Source of the DNA: Patescibacteria group bacterium
GTDB lineage: Bacteria > Patescibacteriota > Microgenomatia > UBA1406 > GWC2-37-13
Reading direction: 5' to 3'
DNA: 64,000 nucleotides
Assembly: GCA_026004455.1 (NCBI GenBank)
Contig: BPJE01000003.1
Coordinates: forward strand, 96,698 to 160,697
In this document: positions 1-9,027 of the stretch, one piece after another
How positions within the stretch are numbered: the stretch's first letter is position 1
How the letters are laid out: the number at the start of each line of letters is the position of its first letter
Translations under genes and position numbers: made by a program
The notes under the pieces: model-generated
Told to the model about the DNA's origin: nothing
What the model saw: the letters and a program-made list of their open reading frames with translations, nothing else
The model's database searches: none

Positions 1-1
1 T

Positions 2-451
2 GTAGTTGCTTTTGCTCGAGATGTTTTGGGTTGGCAAGATGCTAACACTGAAGAAAATGATAAAAAAAGCAAACATAATGTTATTCATCTTATGCCAAAA
101 CAAGAAGAAATTATGAAACGTCGAGCTTATGGAGGTACAATGAGATTAGGTGGATGGGAAGCGAAAATAAAGAAAAATACTCTTGCATATGATATTTATA
201 AAAAAGAAATTATTTCCGAAAGGCATCGACATCGATATGAATTTAATGACAAATTTGCAAAAGATTTTGAAAATGCTGGTTTGATAATTAGCGCCAGATC
301 AGTTGTTGAAAATCTTTGCGAGATCATTGAGTTGCCAAAAAGTATTCATCCATTTTATTTTGGTATTCAAGGTCATCCAGAGTATAAATCACTCCCTTTA
401 AAACCTCATCCTATTTTTGTAAGATTTTTAAAAGAAGTTAAAAATAATTAA
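2..451 (+). CDS. pyrG: CTP synthase, C-terminal part (5' end outside window)
   Basis: CTP synthase makes CTP from UTP, ATP and glutamine in the cytoplasm. Only the last 149 residues, the end of the class I glutamine amidotransferase domain, lie in the window. The reading frame is open from base 2 with no start. The glutaminase histidine-glutamate pair is visible near the end as GIQGHPEYKS, followed by the family's PHPIFVRFL-type tail. The internal ATG at base 26 is not a start. The stop is followed directly by the rplS promoter, so pyrG is probably the last gene of its transcript. Confidence 0.93.
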   Translation, partial: VVAFARDVLGWQDANTEENDKKSKHNVIHLMPKQEEIMKRRAYGGTMRLGGWEAKIKKNTLAYDIYKKEIISERHRHRYEFNDKFAKDFENAGLIISARSVVENLCEIIELPKSIHPFYFGIQGHPEYKSLPLKPHPIFVRFLKEVKNN

Positions 452-458
452 TTTTCTC

Positions 459-487
459 TTGTTAAAAATATTTTTATTATGTATAAT
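459..487 (+). promoter_or_regulatory. Sigma70-type promoter of rplS, predicted leaderless
   Basis: TTGTTA (459-464), a 17-base spacer and TATAAT (482-487). The -10 box ends 6 bases before the rplS ATG at 494, so transcription should begin at or next to the start codon. There is no Shine-Dalgarno sequence. Confidence 0.7.
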
Positions 488-493
488 TAAAAA

Positions 494-841
494 ATGGCAA
501 ACACTTTAATTTATAAAGACAAAAAATTTCAGATTGGTGATACTATTTCGGTTCACTATAAAATTAAAGAAGGTGATAAAGAAAGAATTCAAATTTTTAA
601 AGGATTTTTAATCAAAGTTAAAGGAGATAGCGAAAATACAAAAACTTTTACTGTCAGAAAAATTAGTAAATCTGGTATTGGTGTAGAAAGAATTATTCCT
701 GTTAACTCTCCATATATTGATGATATAGTTTTAATAAAAAAATCTACTTATAAAAAAGCTAAAGCATATTTTATCCGCAATTTATCTGATCGTGAATTAA
801 AAAGAAAGCTATATAAAGAAAAAAATAAAAAAACATCATAA
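494..841 (+). CDS. rplS: Large ribosomal subunit protein bL19
   Basis: bL19 sits at the 30S-50S interface. The 115-residue product has the family's features in order: an N-terminal beta barrel (FQIGDTISVHYKIKEGDK), the central FTVRKISKSGIGVERIIPV block (a diverged FTVRKIS.GVGVER signature), and a lysine-rich helix (KAKAYFIRNLSDRELKRKL). The length is normal for bL19. The start is fixed by a strong -10 box just upstream and by the alignment. It lies 9 bases before the YraN-family gene, a common neighbour of rplS and the tRNA modification genes in bacteria. Confidence 0.95.
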   Translation: MANTLIYKDKKFQIGDTISVHYKIKEGDKERIQIFKGFLIKVKGDSENTKTFTVRKISKSGIGVERIIPVNSPYIDDIVLIKKSTYKKAKAYFIRNLSDRELKRKLYKEKNKKTS

Positions 842-849
842 AATATAAA

Positions 850-1206
850 ATGAGCCTATATAAAAAAAATTTAGGCAAAATTGGAGAAAACCTTGCATCT
901 GTCTATCTTCAAAATAATGGTTTTAAAATTTTAAAGAAAAATTTTCAAACAAAATTAGGTGAAATTGATATTATCGCTTTTAAAGATAAAACACTATATT
1001 TTATTGAGGTAAAAACAAGATCCAACTTGAAAAAAGGCGCTCCTTATGAGGCGGTTAATAAATATAAAATTGATCATATTATAAAAGCAAGCAATTTTTT
1101 TATATTGAAATCTAAATTTAAAGACTATAAAATGAAAATAGTAGTAATTTCGATTATTATTAATAATGAAAAACAAATTATAAATTTTTATGATGACCTA
1201 ATGTAA
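850..1206 (+). CDS. yraN: YraN/UPF0102 family endonuclease-like protein
   Basis: This is a small 118-residue restriction-endonuclease-fold protein of the UPF0102 family; the biological role of the family is poorly defined. The PD-(D/E)XK-like core is visible: GEIDIIAF contributes E38 and D40, and FIEVKTRS contributes E53 and K55. The N-terminal G-E-x-x-A helix (GKIGENLASVYLQNNGF) is also typical. It follows rplS by 8 bases, so they are probably co-transcribed. It has no Shine-Dalgarno sequence, unlike the next gene. Confidence 0.88.
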   Translation: MSLYKKNLGKIGENLASVYLQNNGFKILKKNFQTKLGEIDIIAFKDKTLYFIEVKTRSNLKKGAPYEAVNKYKIDHIIKASNFFILKSKFKDYKMKIVVISIIINNEKQIINFYDDLM

Positions 1207-1215
1207 GGAGGTGAT
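1205..1215 (+). promoter_or_regulatory. Very strong Shine-Dalgarno sequence that decides the next start
   Basis: AAGGAGGTGAT is an 11-base perfect complement to the 16S tail ATCACCTCCTT seen at 47978-47988. It lies 7 bases before the ATG at 1223. The GTG at 1211, in the same frame, falls inside this site and is therefore unlikely to be the start. Such sites are rare in this window. Confidence 0.85.
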
Positions 1216-1222
1216 AAAAAAA

Positions 1223-1876
1223 ATGGTCGATATTATTAATGTTGTTTTAGTCAATTTTTTTAAACAAGTAGGAAGTTTTTTACCTAATCTTTTTGCTGGA
1301 ATACTAATGCTTTTAATTGGTTTTTTAATTGGTAATATTGTTAAGCATCTTTTATTAACTTTATTTGGATTTTTAAGAGTTGATGATCTTTTTCATAAAG
1401 TAAAACTGATGCAAAAAGGTCAACTAAAAATGTGGATAGAGATTTTAACTGAGGTTTTTAAATGGATGCTTATTGTTGTTTTTTTAATTCCAACACTTGA
1501 GATTTGGGGATTATCAAGAGCGACCAGTGTTTTAAACGATCTTTTATATTATCTTCCAAACGTCATTGTTGCTGTAATTATTGCTTTTATTGGTTTATTA
1601 GCAGGAAATTTAACAGAAGATTTGGTTAAACATAGTGTTAAAACATTAGGATCAAAATCAGCCTCAGCTTTAGCAGTTTTTGCTAAATGGACAATCAATT
1701 TCTTTACTATTTTAGTTGTTTTAAATCAACTTGGGGTTGCTCAAGATTTAGTAAGAATTTTATTTACAGGGATTGTGGCGATGTTAGCTTTAGCTGGAGG
1801 TTTAGCTTTTGGTTTAGGAGGAAAAGATGTTGCTAAAGAATTGTTAGAAAGCTTAAAGAAAAAACTTGAAGGATAA
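1223..1876 (+). CDS. Small MscS-like membrane protein (conserved TM-helix family)
   Basis: A 217-residue membrane protein with about four hydrophobic helices. The last ends in an MscS-TM3-like segment rich in glycine and alanine (LALAGGLAFGLGGKDVAKEL), the pore-lining signature of mechanosensitive channel relatives. There is no cytoplasmic MscS beta domain, so it matches the short conserved-TM-helix proteins that often accompany or replace full channels. An ion-conducting role in osmotic stress is inference. The start at 1223 is chosen because the Shine-Dalgarno site covers the upstream GTG. An intrinsic terminator follows. Confidence 0.75.
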   Translation: MVDIINVVLVNFFKQVGSFLPNLFAGILMLLIGFLIGNIVKHLLLTLFGFLRVDDLFHKVKLMQKGQLKMWIEILTEVFKWMLIVVFLIPTLEIWGLSRATSVLNDLLYYLPNVIVAVIIAFIGLLAGNLTEDLVKHSVKTLGSKSASALAVFAKWTINFFTILVVLNQLGVAQDLVRILFTGIVAMLALAGGLAFGLGGKDVAKELLESLKKKLEG

Positions 1877-1887
1877 AATTAAAATTT

Positions 1888-1932
1888 AAGAAAACCTATT
1901 CTTAAAATAATAAGGATAGGTTTTCTTTTTAT
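1888..1932 (+). terminator. Rho-independent terminator after the MscS-like gene
   Basis: A near-perfect 17-base-pair inverted repeat (AAGAAAACCTATTCTTA, 1888-1904, against 1911-1927) with a 6-base loop and one G-U pair, ending in a T-rich tract. It separates the pyrG-side genes from the tRNA cluster. Confidence 0.8.
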
Positions 1933-1956
1933 ATGTTATAATATTTAAAAGATAAA

Positions 1957-2030
1957 GGTCCCGTCGTCTAGCGGCCTAGGACATCTGGTTTTCAGCCAGA
2001 GAATCAGGGGTTCGAATCCCCTCGGGATCA
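1957..2030 (+). tRNA. tRNA-Glu (anticodon TTC)
   Basis: 74 bases. The acceptor stem is GGTCCCG / CGGGATC, the anticodon loop TTTTCAG lies between TCTGG and CCAGA, and the T arm is AGGGG-TTCGAAT-CCCCT. No CCA is encoded. A TATAAT box at 1937-1942 probably drives the three-tRNA cluster. Confidence 0.95.
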
Positions 2031-2039
2031 CAAAAGGTT

Positions 2040-2124
2040 GCCTGGGTGGCGGAATTGGCATACGCGCAGGACTTAAAATCCTGTGGCTGCATAAGCCGTG
2101 AGGGTTCGAGTCCCTCCTCAGGCA
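2040..2124 (+). tRNA. tRNA-Leu (anticodon TAA)
   Basis: 85 bases with a long variable arm, as expected for a class II tRNA. The acceptor stem is GCCTGGG / CTCAGGC, and the loop CTTAAAA between GCAGGA and TCCTGT gives anticodon TAA. No CCA is encoded. It lies 9 bases after tRNA-Glu. Confidence 0.95.
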
Positions 2125-2142
2125 CTCCATTTATAAAAAAAT

Positions 2143-2214
2143 GCCTGCTTAACTCAGCGGTAGAGTAGCTGTTTTGTAAACAGCAAGTCCGCGGTTCGAA
2201 TCCGCGAGCAGGCT
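2143..2214 (+). tRNA. tRNA-Thr (anticodon TGT)
   Basis: 72 bases. The acceptor stem is GCCTGCT / AGCAGGC, and the anticodon loop TTTGTAA lies between GCTGT and ACAGC. The T loop is TTCGAAT. No CCA is encoded. It is the last tRNA of the cluster. Confidence 0.95.
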
Positions 2215-2260
2215 CAAATTTTATTATAAACTTCAAAATATTCTTCATAAATTTATATCA

Positions 2261-2289
2261 TTGACACTCACTATTGATTTGTTTATCAT
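2261..2289 (+). promoter_or_regulatory. Sigma70-type promoter of ppsA
   Basis: Consensus TTGACA (2261-2266), a 17-base spacer and TATCAT (2284-2289). The ATG is at 2298, so the transcript should have almost no 5' UTR. Confidence 0.75.
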
Positions 2290-2297
2290 AAAATTAT

Positions 2298-4622
2298 ATG
2301 GTTAAAAAATCTATTGTTTGGTTTGAGGAAGTTGATAAAAATGATGTTGGATTAGTAGGTGGAAAAGGTGCAAATTTAGGTGAGATGGTTAATGCAAGAT
2401 TTCCTATACCTTATGGTTTTATTATTACCTCAAAGGCTTATTTTGATTTTATAAAAGAATCAGGATTAAAAAATACAATCAGTCAATTATTAAAAAATTT
2501 AAATTATGATAATCCTGTTGAACTTCAACAAGTATCAAAAAATATCCAAGAATTAATTAATAAAGCTAGTCTACCACTTGATTTATCAAAACAAATTCTT
2601 CATTATTATGAAAATTTAATAATAAAAGAAAATCATTATTATAAGCTGAAAAATAATTCGTTTTTTCAAGGTTTACTTAAAATTCGTCATCTTTATAAAA
2701 TGCCCCTTGTTGCTATTAGATCCTCGGCTACCGCTGAAGATTTGCCAGGAGCTTCATTTGCAGGACAACAAGAAACTTTTTTAAATATTAGAGGCGAAAA
2801 TCACTTACTTAAAAAAGTCAAAGAATGTTTTGCTTCACTTTTTACTGAAAGAGCGATTTATTATCGCTATCAACAAGGTTTTGATCATGATAAAGTTGGT
2901 TTAGCAGTTGTAGTCCAGCGAATGATTGAGTCAGAAAAATCAGGAATTGCTTTTTCTATTGACCCAATCACTAATGATAAAAATAAAATTGTTATTGAAG
3001 CAATTTATGGTTTAGGCGAATACATTGTTCAAGGAAAAGTCACTCCTGATCATTATGAAGTTGATAAAAAAAGTTTTTTAATTATTAAAAAAGAAATAAA
3101 AAATCAATCAGTAAAATTAGTTAAGGCTAATATTGAAAATAAAGAAATAAAACTTGGAAAAGAAGGAAAAAAACAAAAATTAACAGATAATGAAATTATA
3201 AAAATAGCCTTGTTAGTTTCTGATATTGAAAAGCACTATTACTTTCCTCAAGATATTGAATGGGCAATTGAAAATGATCAGGTTTACATAGTTCAATCCA
3301 GACCAGTAACGACATTAAATAATTTTAAATTATTAAATCTTGATAAAAAGAATAATCAAACACCAATTCTTGTTGGTTCACCAGCATCGCCAGGAATCGG
3401 TATTGGACCAGCAAAAATTATTTTTTCACCTAAAGAGATCAATAAAATTAATACTGGTGATGTCCTTATTGCTCCTCAGACGAATCCCGATTATGTGCCG
3501 GCAATGAAAAAAGCATCAGCAATAGTTACAGAAAAAGGTGGACGAACATCTCATGCAGCAATTGTTTCTCGAGAGTTAGGTATTCCAGCAGTGGTTGGTG
3601 CTGAAGGAGCGACTAAAATTATTAAAAATAATCAAATAATTACTGTTAATGGTTCAACTGGAGAAGTTTTTGAGGGAAAAATAATCATTTCAAACAAAGA
3701 AAAACAAAATCATAAAAAACTACTTACAGCAACAAAAGTTTATGTTAATTTAGCCCAACCTGAAGAAGCATTAACCGTTTCAAAAAAACATGTTGATGGG
3801 GTTGGTTTACTTAGAGCCGAATTTATAATCGCTGATATTGGTATTCATCCAAAACAATTTATTAAACAAAAAAAAGAACATTTGTTTATTAATCATTTAG
3901 CAAAAAAATTACAACAATTTGTTGGCCCATTTTCTCCAAGACCAGTAGTTTATCGAGCCACTGATTTTAAAACTAATGAATATCGAAATTTAATTGGTGG
4001 AAAAGAATTTGAGCCTCACGAAGAAAATCCGATGCTTGGTTTTAGAGGTGCTTATCGATATATTACTAATCCTGAAGTTTTTAATTTAGAACTTGAAGCT
4101 ATTAAAAAAATCTGGTCTAAGGGATATAAAAATTTGCATTTAATGATTCCTTTTATTAGATCACCATGGGAATTAATAAAAATAAAATCAATTATTGAAA
4201 AATCAGGTCTTTTTAACTATTCTGAATTCAAACTTTGGATTATGGTTGAAGTACCAGCAGTGGCTTTAAATTTAGAAGAATTTTTAAAAATTGGTATTGA
4301 TGGAATCTCAATTGGCACAAATGATTTAACAATGATGCTTTTGGGAGTAGATCGCGATAATGAAGCTGTTTCTCAAATATATGATGAAAGAACACCAATT
4401 GTTTTATCAGTGCTTGAATATGTTGTTAAAACTTGCCAAAAATATAATGTTACTTCATCTATTTGTGGTCAAGCTGCCTCTGATTATCCTGAAGTTGTTG
4501 AAAAACTAATCAATGCAGGAATTACCAGTGTTTCTGTATCTCCTGATGCAATTGAGAGAACAAGAGAATTAATTTACAACATTGAAAAAAAACTAATCTC
4601 AAAAAATCTCCAACATAGATAA
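2298..4622 (+). CDS. ppsA: Phosphoenolpyruvate synthase (pyruvate, water dikinase)
   Basis: The 774-residue enzyme converts pyruvate and ATP to phosphoenolpyruvate, AMP and phosphate. Domains in order are: an N-terminal ATP-grasp part (VGGKGANLGEM near the start, AIRSSATAEDLPGASFAGQQ near residue 140); the swivelling phosphohistidine domain with H419 in GGRTSHAAIVSRELGIPAVV; and the C-terminal PEP-binding barrel with C723 in SSICGQAASDYPE. All catalytic landmarks are present and the length is normal. In a reduced genome without an obvious complete glycolysis it may work in either direction; that is inference. It sits upstream of an enolase-like gene, which makes a PEP-centred pair. Confidence 0.95.
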   Translation: MVKKSIVWFEEVDKNDVGLVGGKGANLGEMVNARFPIPYGFIITSKAYFDFIKESGLKNTISQLLKNLNYDNPVELQQVSKNIQELINKASLPLDLSKQILHYYENLIIKENHYYKLKNNSFFQGLLKIRHLYKMPLVAIRSSATAEDLPGASFAGQQETFLNIRGENHLLKKVKECFASLFTERAIYYRYQQGFDHDKVGLAVVVQRMIESEKSGIAFSIDPITNDKNKIVIEAIYGLGEYIVQGKVTPDHYEVDKKSFLIIKKEIKNQSVKLVKANIENKEIKLGKEGKKQKLTDNEIIKIALLVSDIEKHYYFPQDIEWAIENDQVYIVQSRPVTTLNNFKLLNLDKKNNQTPILVGSPASPGIGIGPAKIIFSPKEINKINTGDVLIAPQTNPDYVPAMKKASAIVTEKGGRTSHAAIVSRELGIPAVVGAEGATKIIKNNQIITVNGSTGEVFEGKIIISNKEKQNHKKLLTATKVYVNLAQPEEALTVSKKHVDGVGLLRAEFIIADIGIHPKQFIKQKKEHLFINHLAKKLQQFVGPFSPRPVVYRATDFKTNEYRNLIGGKEFEPHEENPMLGFRGAYRYITNPEVFNLELEAIKKIWSKGYKNLHLMIPFIRSPWELIKIKSIIEKSGLFNYSEFKLWIMVEVPAVALNLEEFLKIGIDGISIGTNDLTMMLLGVDRDNEAVSQIYDERTPIVLSVLEYVVKTCQKYNVTSSICGQAASDYPEVVEKLINAGITSVSVSPDAIERTRELIYNIEKKLISKNLQHR

Positions 4623-4646
4623 TTTTCTTTATAATAAAATAAAAAT

Positions 4647-5873
4647 ATGAGTAAAATTCAAAATATTATTGCTCGTGAGATTATTAATGCTCGTGGTTAT
4701 CCAACAATTGAAGCTAAGATAATTCTTGATAATCAAAAAGAAGCTTATGCTAGTTTTGCTTCTTTTGAACAATTATTTCCTTATCAAAATAAAGAATTAA
4801 AAGATAATGATGAAAAAAGATTTAAAGGAGCTGGAGTTCAAACTGCGGTTTACTATATCAATAACCTAATTGCGCCAAAATTAAAAGGAGTTGATATCTC
4901 AAAACAATATGAAATTGATAATTGGTTAATAAGTGCCGATTCAACTAAAGATAAAAGAAAACTTGGAGTTAATACAATAATGACAATTTCTTTATTAGTG
5001 GCTAAAGCAGCAGCATTAAACAATAATCAACCACTATATTTGTATTTTAATAATTATTTTAATAAAGTTAATAAAACTGATCTAAAACTTGAGTTTTTTC
5101 CTTCACCGATTTTTTCTTTATTAAAAGGCGGTCGCCATGGGCAGATAAATTTGGATTTTCAAGAATTTCAAATTGTTCCCTCTTCATCTTTTACATATTC
5201 AAAAGCTTATGAATTAGGCGTTGATTTATATCATCAAATGCGTCATTTATATAAATTTCAATTTAATTTTAATTTAGATGTTTTATCAGCAATTAAAGAA
5301 TCAATTGAAAAAAAAGAACTAAGATTTGGACATGATGTTTTTCTATCAATTCATTTTGGTGCTAATAATTATTTTTCTGCTAATCATTATTATTTAAAAG
5401 ATAAAGATTCAATGTCTTATGTTGAATATTATCAATTTTTAATTGAGCAAATTATTAAAAAATATACTCCTTTAGTAGTAATTGATTGTTTTTCTAATAA
5501 TGATCTTGATAATTGGAAAAAAGCCTATGATAATTTAAATAAAGATACTTATTTATCAATTGATGAGTTAATTTTTTCAAATAAAAATCAGTTAGAAAAA
5601 TATATTAAAGATAAATTATTTACTACTGTTGTTATTAGACCAAATCAAATTGGAACAATTACAGAAATCGTTTTAATGATTGATTATTTGAAAAAAAATC
5701 AATTATCTTTTATTATTGCTTCAGAGATTGGGGAGACTAATGAAAATTATTTAGCGGATTTAAGCGTTGGTTTAGATGCTGAGTTTGTTTTATTTGGTCC
5801 ACCTGTTCATGGTGAAAATGTGGCTAAATACAATCGATTGCTTGAAATTGAAAAAGAGCTAATAAAGAAATAG
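4647..5873 (+). CDS. Degenerate enolase-family protein, probably not a canonical enolase
   Basis: The 408-residue protein is recognisable as enolase from its N terminus (REIINARGYPTIEAK for the usual RE-I-DSRGNPTVE), the GGRHGQINLDFQEFQIVP block and the RPNQIGTITE strand. Several catalytic elements are replaced. The mobile loop SGASTG is ASFASFEQ. The GDEGGFAP loop with the catalytic glutamate is missing. The EDP metal-ligand strand reads IDCFSNND. The catalytic lysine before NQIGT is arginine. The SHRSGET loop is ASEIGET, without its histidine and arginine. The frame is intact, so the change is not decay into a pseudogene. A structural or altered-substrate role is possible. It follows ppsA by 24 bases. 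Confidence 0.8.
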   Translation: MSKIQNIIAREIINARGYPTIEAKIILDNQKEAYASFASFEQLFPYQNKELKDNDEKRFKGAGVQTAVYYINNLIAPKLKGVDISKQYEIDNWLISADSTKDKRKLGVNTIMTISLLVAKAAALNNNQPLYLYFNNYFNKVNKTDLKLEFFPSPIFSLLKGGRHGQINLDFQEFQIVPSSSFTYSKAYELGVDLYHQMRHLYKFQFNFNLDVLSAIKESIEKKELRFGHDVFLSIHFGANNYFSANHYYLKDKDSMSYVEYYQFLIEQIIKKYTPLVVIDCFSNNDLDNWKKAYDNLNKDTYLSIDELIFSNKNQLEKYIKDKLFTTVVIRPNQIGTITEIVLMIDYLKKNQLSFIIASEIGETNENYLADLSVGLDAEFVLFGPPVHGENVAKYNRLLEIEKELIKK

Positions 5874-5919
5874 CTTTTGATTTTTGATTTTTGAATTTTG
5901 AATTTTAACTTTTTATCAT

Positions 5920-6492
5920 ATGATTGGGAAAATTAAAGGAAAATTAGTTGAAGTCTCAGGAAATATTGGTTTAGTTGAAACTGCTAGTGGTGTTTTTTAC
6001 AATATTTTTCTTACACCTTCAACTTTATCAAAAAACCAATTAAATAATGAAAATTTTGAAGTTTATACCTATCTTCATGTTAAAGAAGATGCAATGATTC
6101 TTTTTGGATTTGAAACAAAAAATGAATATGATATTTTTTAAATTATTATTAACAGTCTCAGGTGTTGGTCCAAAAACTGCTTTTTCAATTATCTCTTTTA
6201 TTAAAACTCCAGACCTAATAGAAGCAATTAAAAAAAATGATGTTGATATACTAACAGAAGTTCCTGGATTAGGTAAAAAAAACAGCGATGAAAATTATTT
6301 TAGAGTTGTCTTCAAAAATAAATGATGACTTTGAATTAAAAAATGTAATTTTATCAAATGATGATAAAATAGTAGTTGATGCATTAGTATCTTTGGGTTT
6401 TAAAGTTAATGAAGCTAAAAAAATAATTAATGATATTCCTAAAAACTTGTCAGTTGAGGAAAAAAATTACTTTTGCTTTAAAAAAAAATTAA
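5920..6492 (+). pseudogene. ruvA: Holliday junction branch migration protein RuvA, interrupted by three homopolymer frameshifts
   Basis: RuvA binds Holliday junctions and loads RuvB. The protein can be read only by shifting frame three times. The OB-fold domain (MIGKIKGKLVEV, from 5920) breaks at the T6 run 6134-6139. The helix-hairpin-helix domain (LTVSGVGPKTAFSI, EVPGLGKK) breaks at A8 6275-6282. The C-terminal domain III (IVVDALVSLGFKVNEAKK) breaks at A7 6460-6466, after which the tail would read EEKITFALKK and stop at 6492. Each break is corrected by removing one base. Conservation on both sides is good, so this is either a recent lesion, sequence error or slippage. The third break is the least certain. 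Confidence 0.8.
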
Positions 6493-6524
6493 TAAAAAAT
6501 AAAACATAAATTATAATAAGAGTT

Positions 6525-7488
6525 ATGAAGTCTAACAATGAAGAAAATCTTCGACCAAAGTTTTTAAAAAGACTATATTGGTCAAAAAAATATTGTCAAA
6601 ACTTTAAAACTTTTTATTGACGCGGTAAAAAAAAGAGGAAAACCATCTGAGCATATCTTATTTTTTGGTCCTCCAGGAATTGGAAAAACAACTCTTTCTT
6701 ATATTGTTGCCAATGAGCTTAATGGAGATATAAAAATTACCTCAGGAGCAACAATTACAAAAACTGGTGATTTAGCAGCAATACTGACTAATTTAAAAGA
6801 TAATGACGTTTTGTTTATTGATGAAATTCATCGTTTGCCAAAATCAGTAGAAGAGATGCTTTATCCTGTTTTGGAAGAGTATGCATTGGATATTATTATT
6901 GGTAAAGGTCCCTCAGCAAGAACTGTTAGGCTTAATGTGCCTCGAATTACAATAATTGGAGCAACAACAAAATTAGCCTTACTTTCTGCTCCTTTAAGAG
7001 ATAGGTTTGGATTAATACTAAGATTAGACTATTATAGCGTTAATGAATTAAAAGAAATTATTAAAAGATCAGCAGCAATTTTAAAAATACCAATTACTGA
7101 TAAAGCGGCTTATGAGATTGCTTTACGATCAAGAAAAACACCAAGAATAGCCAATAGAATTTTAAAACGAGCAAGAGATATTTTAGAGGTTGATAAACAT
7201 CAAAAGATTGATGAGGCTTTATTAGAAAAATTATTTAAACTACTAGAAATAGATGAATTAGGATTAGTAGATATTGATAAAGATTACCTAAAAGTTTTAT
7301 CAGAAAAATTTAATAATCAACCAGTTGGCGTTGAAACAATTGCTTCAGCTTTATCTGAGGATGTAAAAACAGTTGAAGAATTTATTGAACCATATTTACT
7401 TCAAATTGGTTTTATAAAAAAAACTAGTCGCGGTCGTCAACTAACTCAAAAAGCTCTTAACCATTTAAAAATGTCTTTACCTTTTTAA
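6525..7488 (+). pseudogene. ruvB: Holliday junction helicase RuvB, one homopolymer frameshift near the N terminus
   Basis: RuvB is the AAA+ motor of branch migration. The ATG at 6525 starts MKSNNEENLRPKFLK; the A5 run at 6566-6570 then has one base too many. After it the frame is open to 7488: DYIGQKNIV, Walker A FFGPPGIGKTTL, Walker B VLFIDEIHRLP, sensor GATTKLALLSAPLRDRFG with the arginine finger, and a C-terminal winged helix ending GFIKKTSRGRQLT. Corrected length is about 320 residues, which is normal. A TATAAT box at 6512-6517 ends 7 bases before the ATG, so ruvB has its own probable leaderless promoter despite following ruvA by about 30 bases. Confidence 0.85.
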
Positions 7489-7505
7489 ATAGTATTTTTT
7501 ATATA

Positions 7506-7534
7506 TTGACATTAATAATTTCTTTTGTTATTAT
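7506..7534 (+). promoter_or_regulatory. Promoter of the tRNA-Ala/23S rRNA transcript
   Basis: Consensus TTGACA (7506-7511), a 17-base spacer and TATTAT (7529-7534), about 110 bases before tRNA-Ala. No coding region lies between, so this is the likely rRNA promoter. Confidence 0.7.
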
Positions 7535-7646
7535 TATATTTACTAATGAAAATTTCGCATTCATGAAAGGCTATTGGATGCAAAACTTGCACTCCTAACA
7601 AGACCTTCAAATAAATTTATATTATTTTTTATTTAAATCAAGGGCA

Positions 7647-7721
7647 GGGCCTATAGCTCAATTGGCTTAGAGCACCCGCTTTGCACGCGGGAGGTTAAGG
7701 GTTCGAGTCCCTTTAGGTCCA
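7647..7721 (+). tRNA. tRNA-Ala (anticodon TGC)
   Basis: 75 bases. The acceptor stem is GGGCCTA / TAGGTCC, and the loop TTTGCAC lies between CCCGC and GCGGG. No CCA is encoded. It lies about 35 bases before 23S rRNA. In bacterial rRNA operons tRNA-Ala usually sits between 16S and 23S, so this looks like the downstream half of an ancestral operon that has lost its 16S. Confidence 0.95.
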
Positions 7722-7910
7722 CAAGCACTTTAAAAGTTTGGTATTGAACAAAGAAAGATAGGAGAGCGCTAAGGCTAACGGTGGATGCCTTGGCGGATTG
7801 GGCCGATGAAGGACGCGTGCTAGAGCGCGATATCAACGGTGAGTTCTCAAGCAAACGCTATTAGCCGTTGGTTTCCGAATGGGGAAACCCGCTCTGGTGT
7901 TAAGCCGGAG

Positions 7911-8071
<161 letters not shown>

Positions 8072-8352
8072 GCGGGACTTATCATAACAAGATGTTTTTG
8101 ATAGGAGAATGTTTTGGAAAAAACAGCCAAAGAAGGTGAAAGCCCTGTATCCGAAATCAAAAACATCTTAAGATAAGATTCCCAAGTACCACGGGACACG
8201 GGAAACCCTGTGGGAAGCTGGGGAGGTCACTCTCCAAGGCTAAATACCCAATCCGACCGATAGTGAACCAGTACCGTGAGGGAAAGGTGAAAAGTCCCCC
8301 GTTGAGGGGAGTGAAATAGAACCTGAAACCGTTAGCTAACAAGCAGTGGGAG

Positions 8353-8370
8353 CCCGCCTAATTCGGCGGG
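8353..8370 (+). repeat. Related GC hairpin in 23S rRNA, different loop
   Basis: CCCGCC (8353-8358) and GGCGGG (8365-8370) form the same six-base-pair stem as the GTTTTA hairpins, but around the loop TAATTC. Confidence 0.6.
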
Positions 8371-9027
8371 TGACCGCGTGCCTATTGAAGAATGAGCCAG
8401 CGAGTTTTCGGTTAGTGCAAGCTTAATTCCGCAGGGCGGAAGTAGGCGTAGCGAAAGCGAGTCTGAATAAGGCGCATGCACATCGGCAACGATGTGTTAG
8501 TACTAGCCGAAAGACCCGAAACCGGGTGATCTAACCATGGGCAGGGTGAACTTCGACGAAAATCGAAGGGAGGCCCGCACCCGTTACTGACGAAATAGTA
8601 TGGGACGACCTGTGGTTAGGGGTGAAACGCTAAACGAACCCGGAGATAGCTGGTTCTCCCCGAGATATATTTAGGTATAGCCTCTTTGAGTAGCAAAGGG
8701 GGGTAGAGCTACTGGATATCTGCAGGAGCCATTAGGTGACTGTAGATAACCAAACTCCGAATACCCTTTGTGAAATCAAAGGGAGTCGGTCATGCCGGGA
8801 TAAGCTGGTGTGGCGAGAGGGAAACAACCCAGATCTCCAACTAAGGCTCTTAAATGATTCCTAAGTGGTAAAGGTCGTTTAATTTCCAAGACAGCAGGGA
8901 GGTTGGCTTAGAGGCAGCCATCCTTTAAAGAGTGCGTAACAGCTCACCTGAATATTTCCGATGCATATCGGAATGGAGATTAAGCGCCAAAAATGAACGG
9001 ATCTTAAGGAATCTGCCGAAGTTGAGG

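Noticed and set aside
1945..2248. Minus-strand frames across the tRNA cluster
   Set aside because: They are antisense to three complete tRNA genes; translations such as those containing GFEPLIL arise from conserved T-arm sequences.
5920..6509. Three separate small genes of 73 residues each
   Set aside because: Their products join into one RuvA when single bases are removed from homopolymers, and the equal sizes appear accidental.
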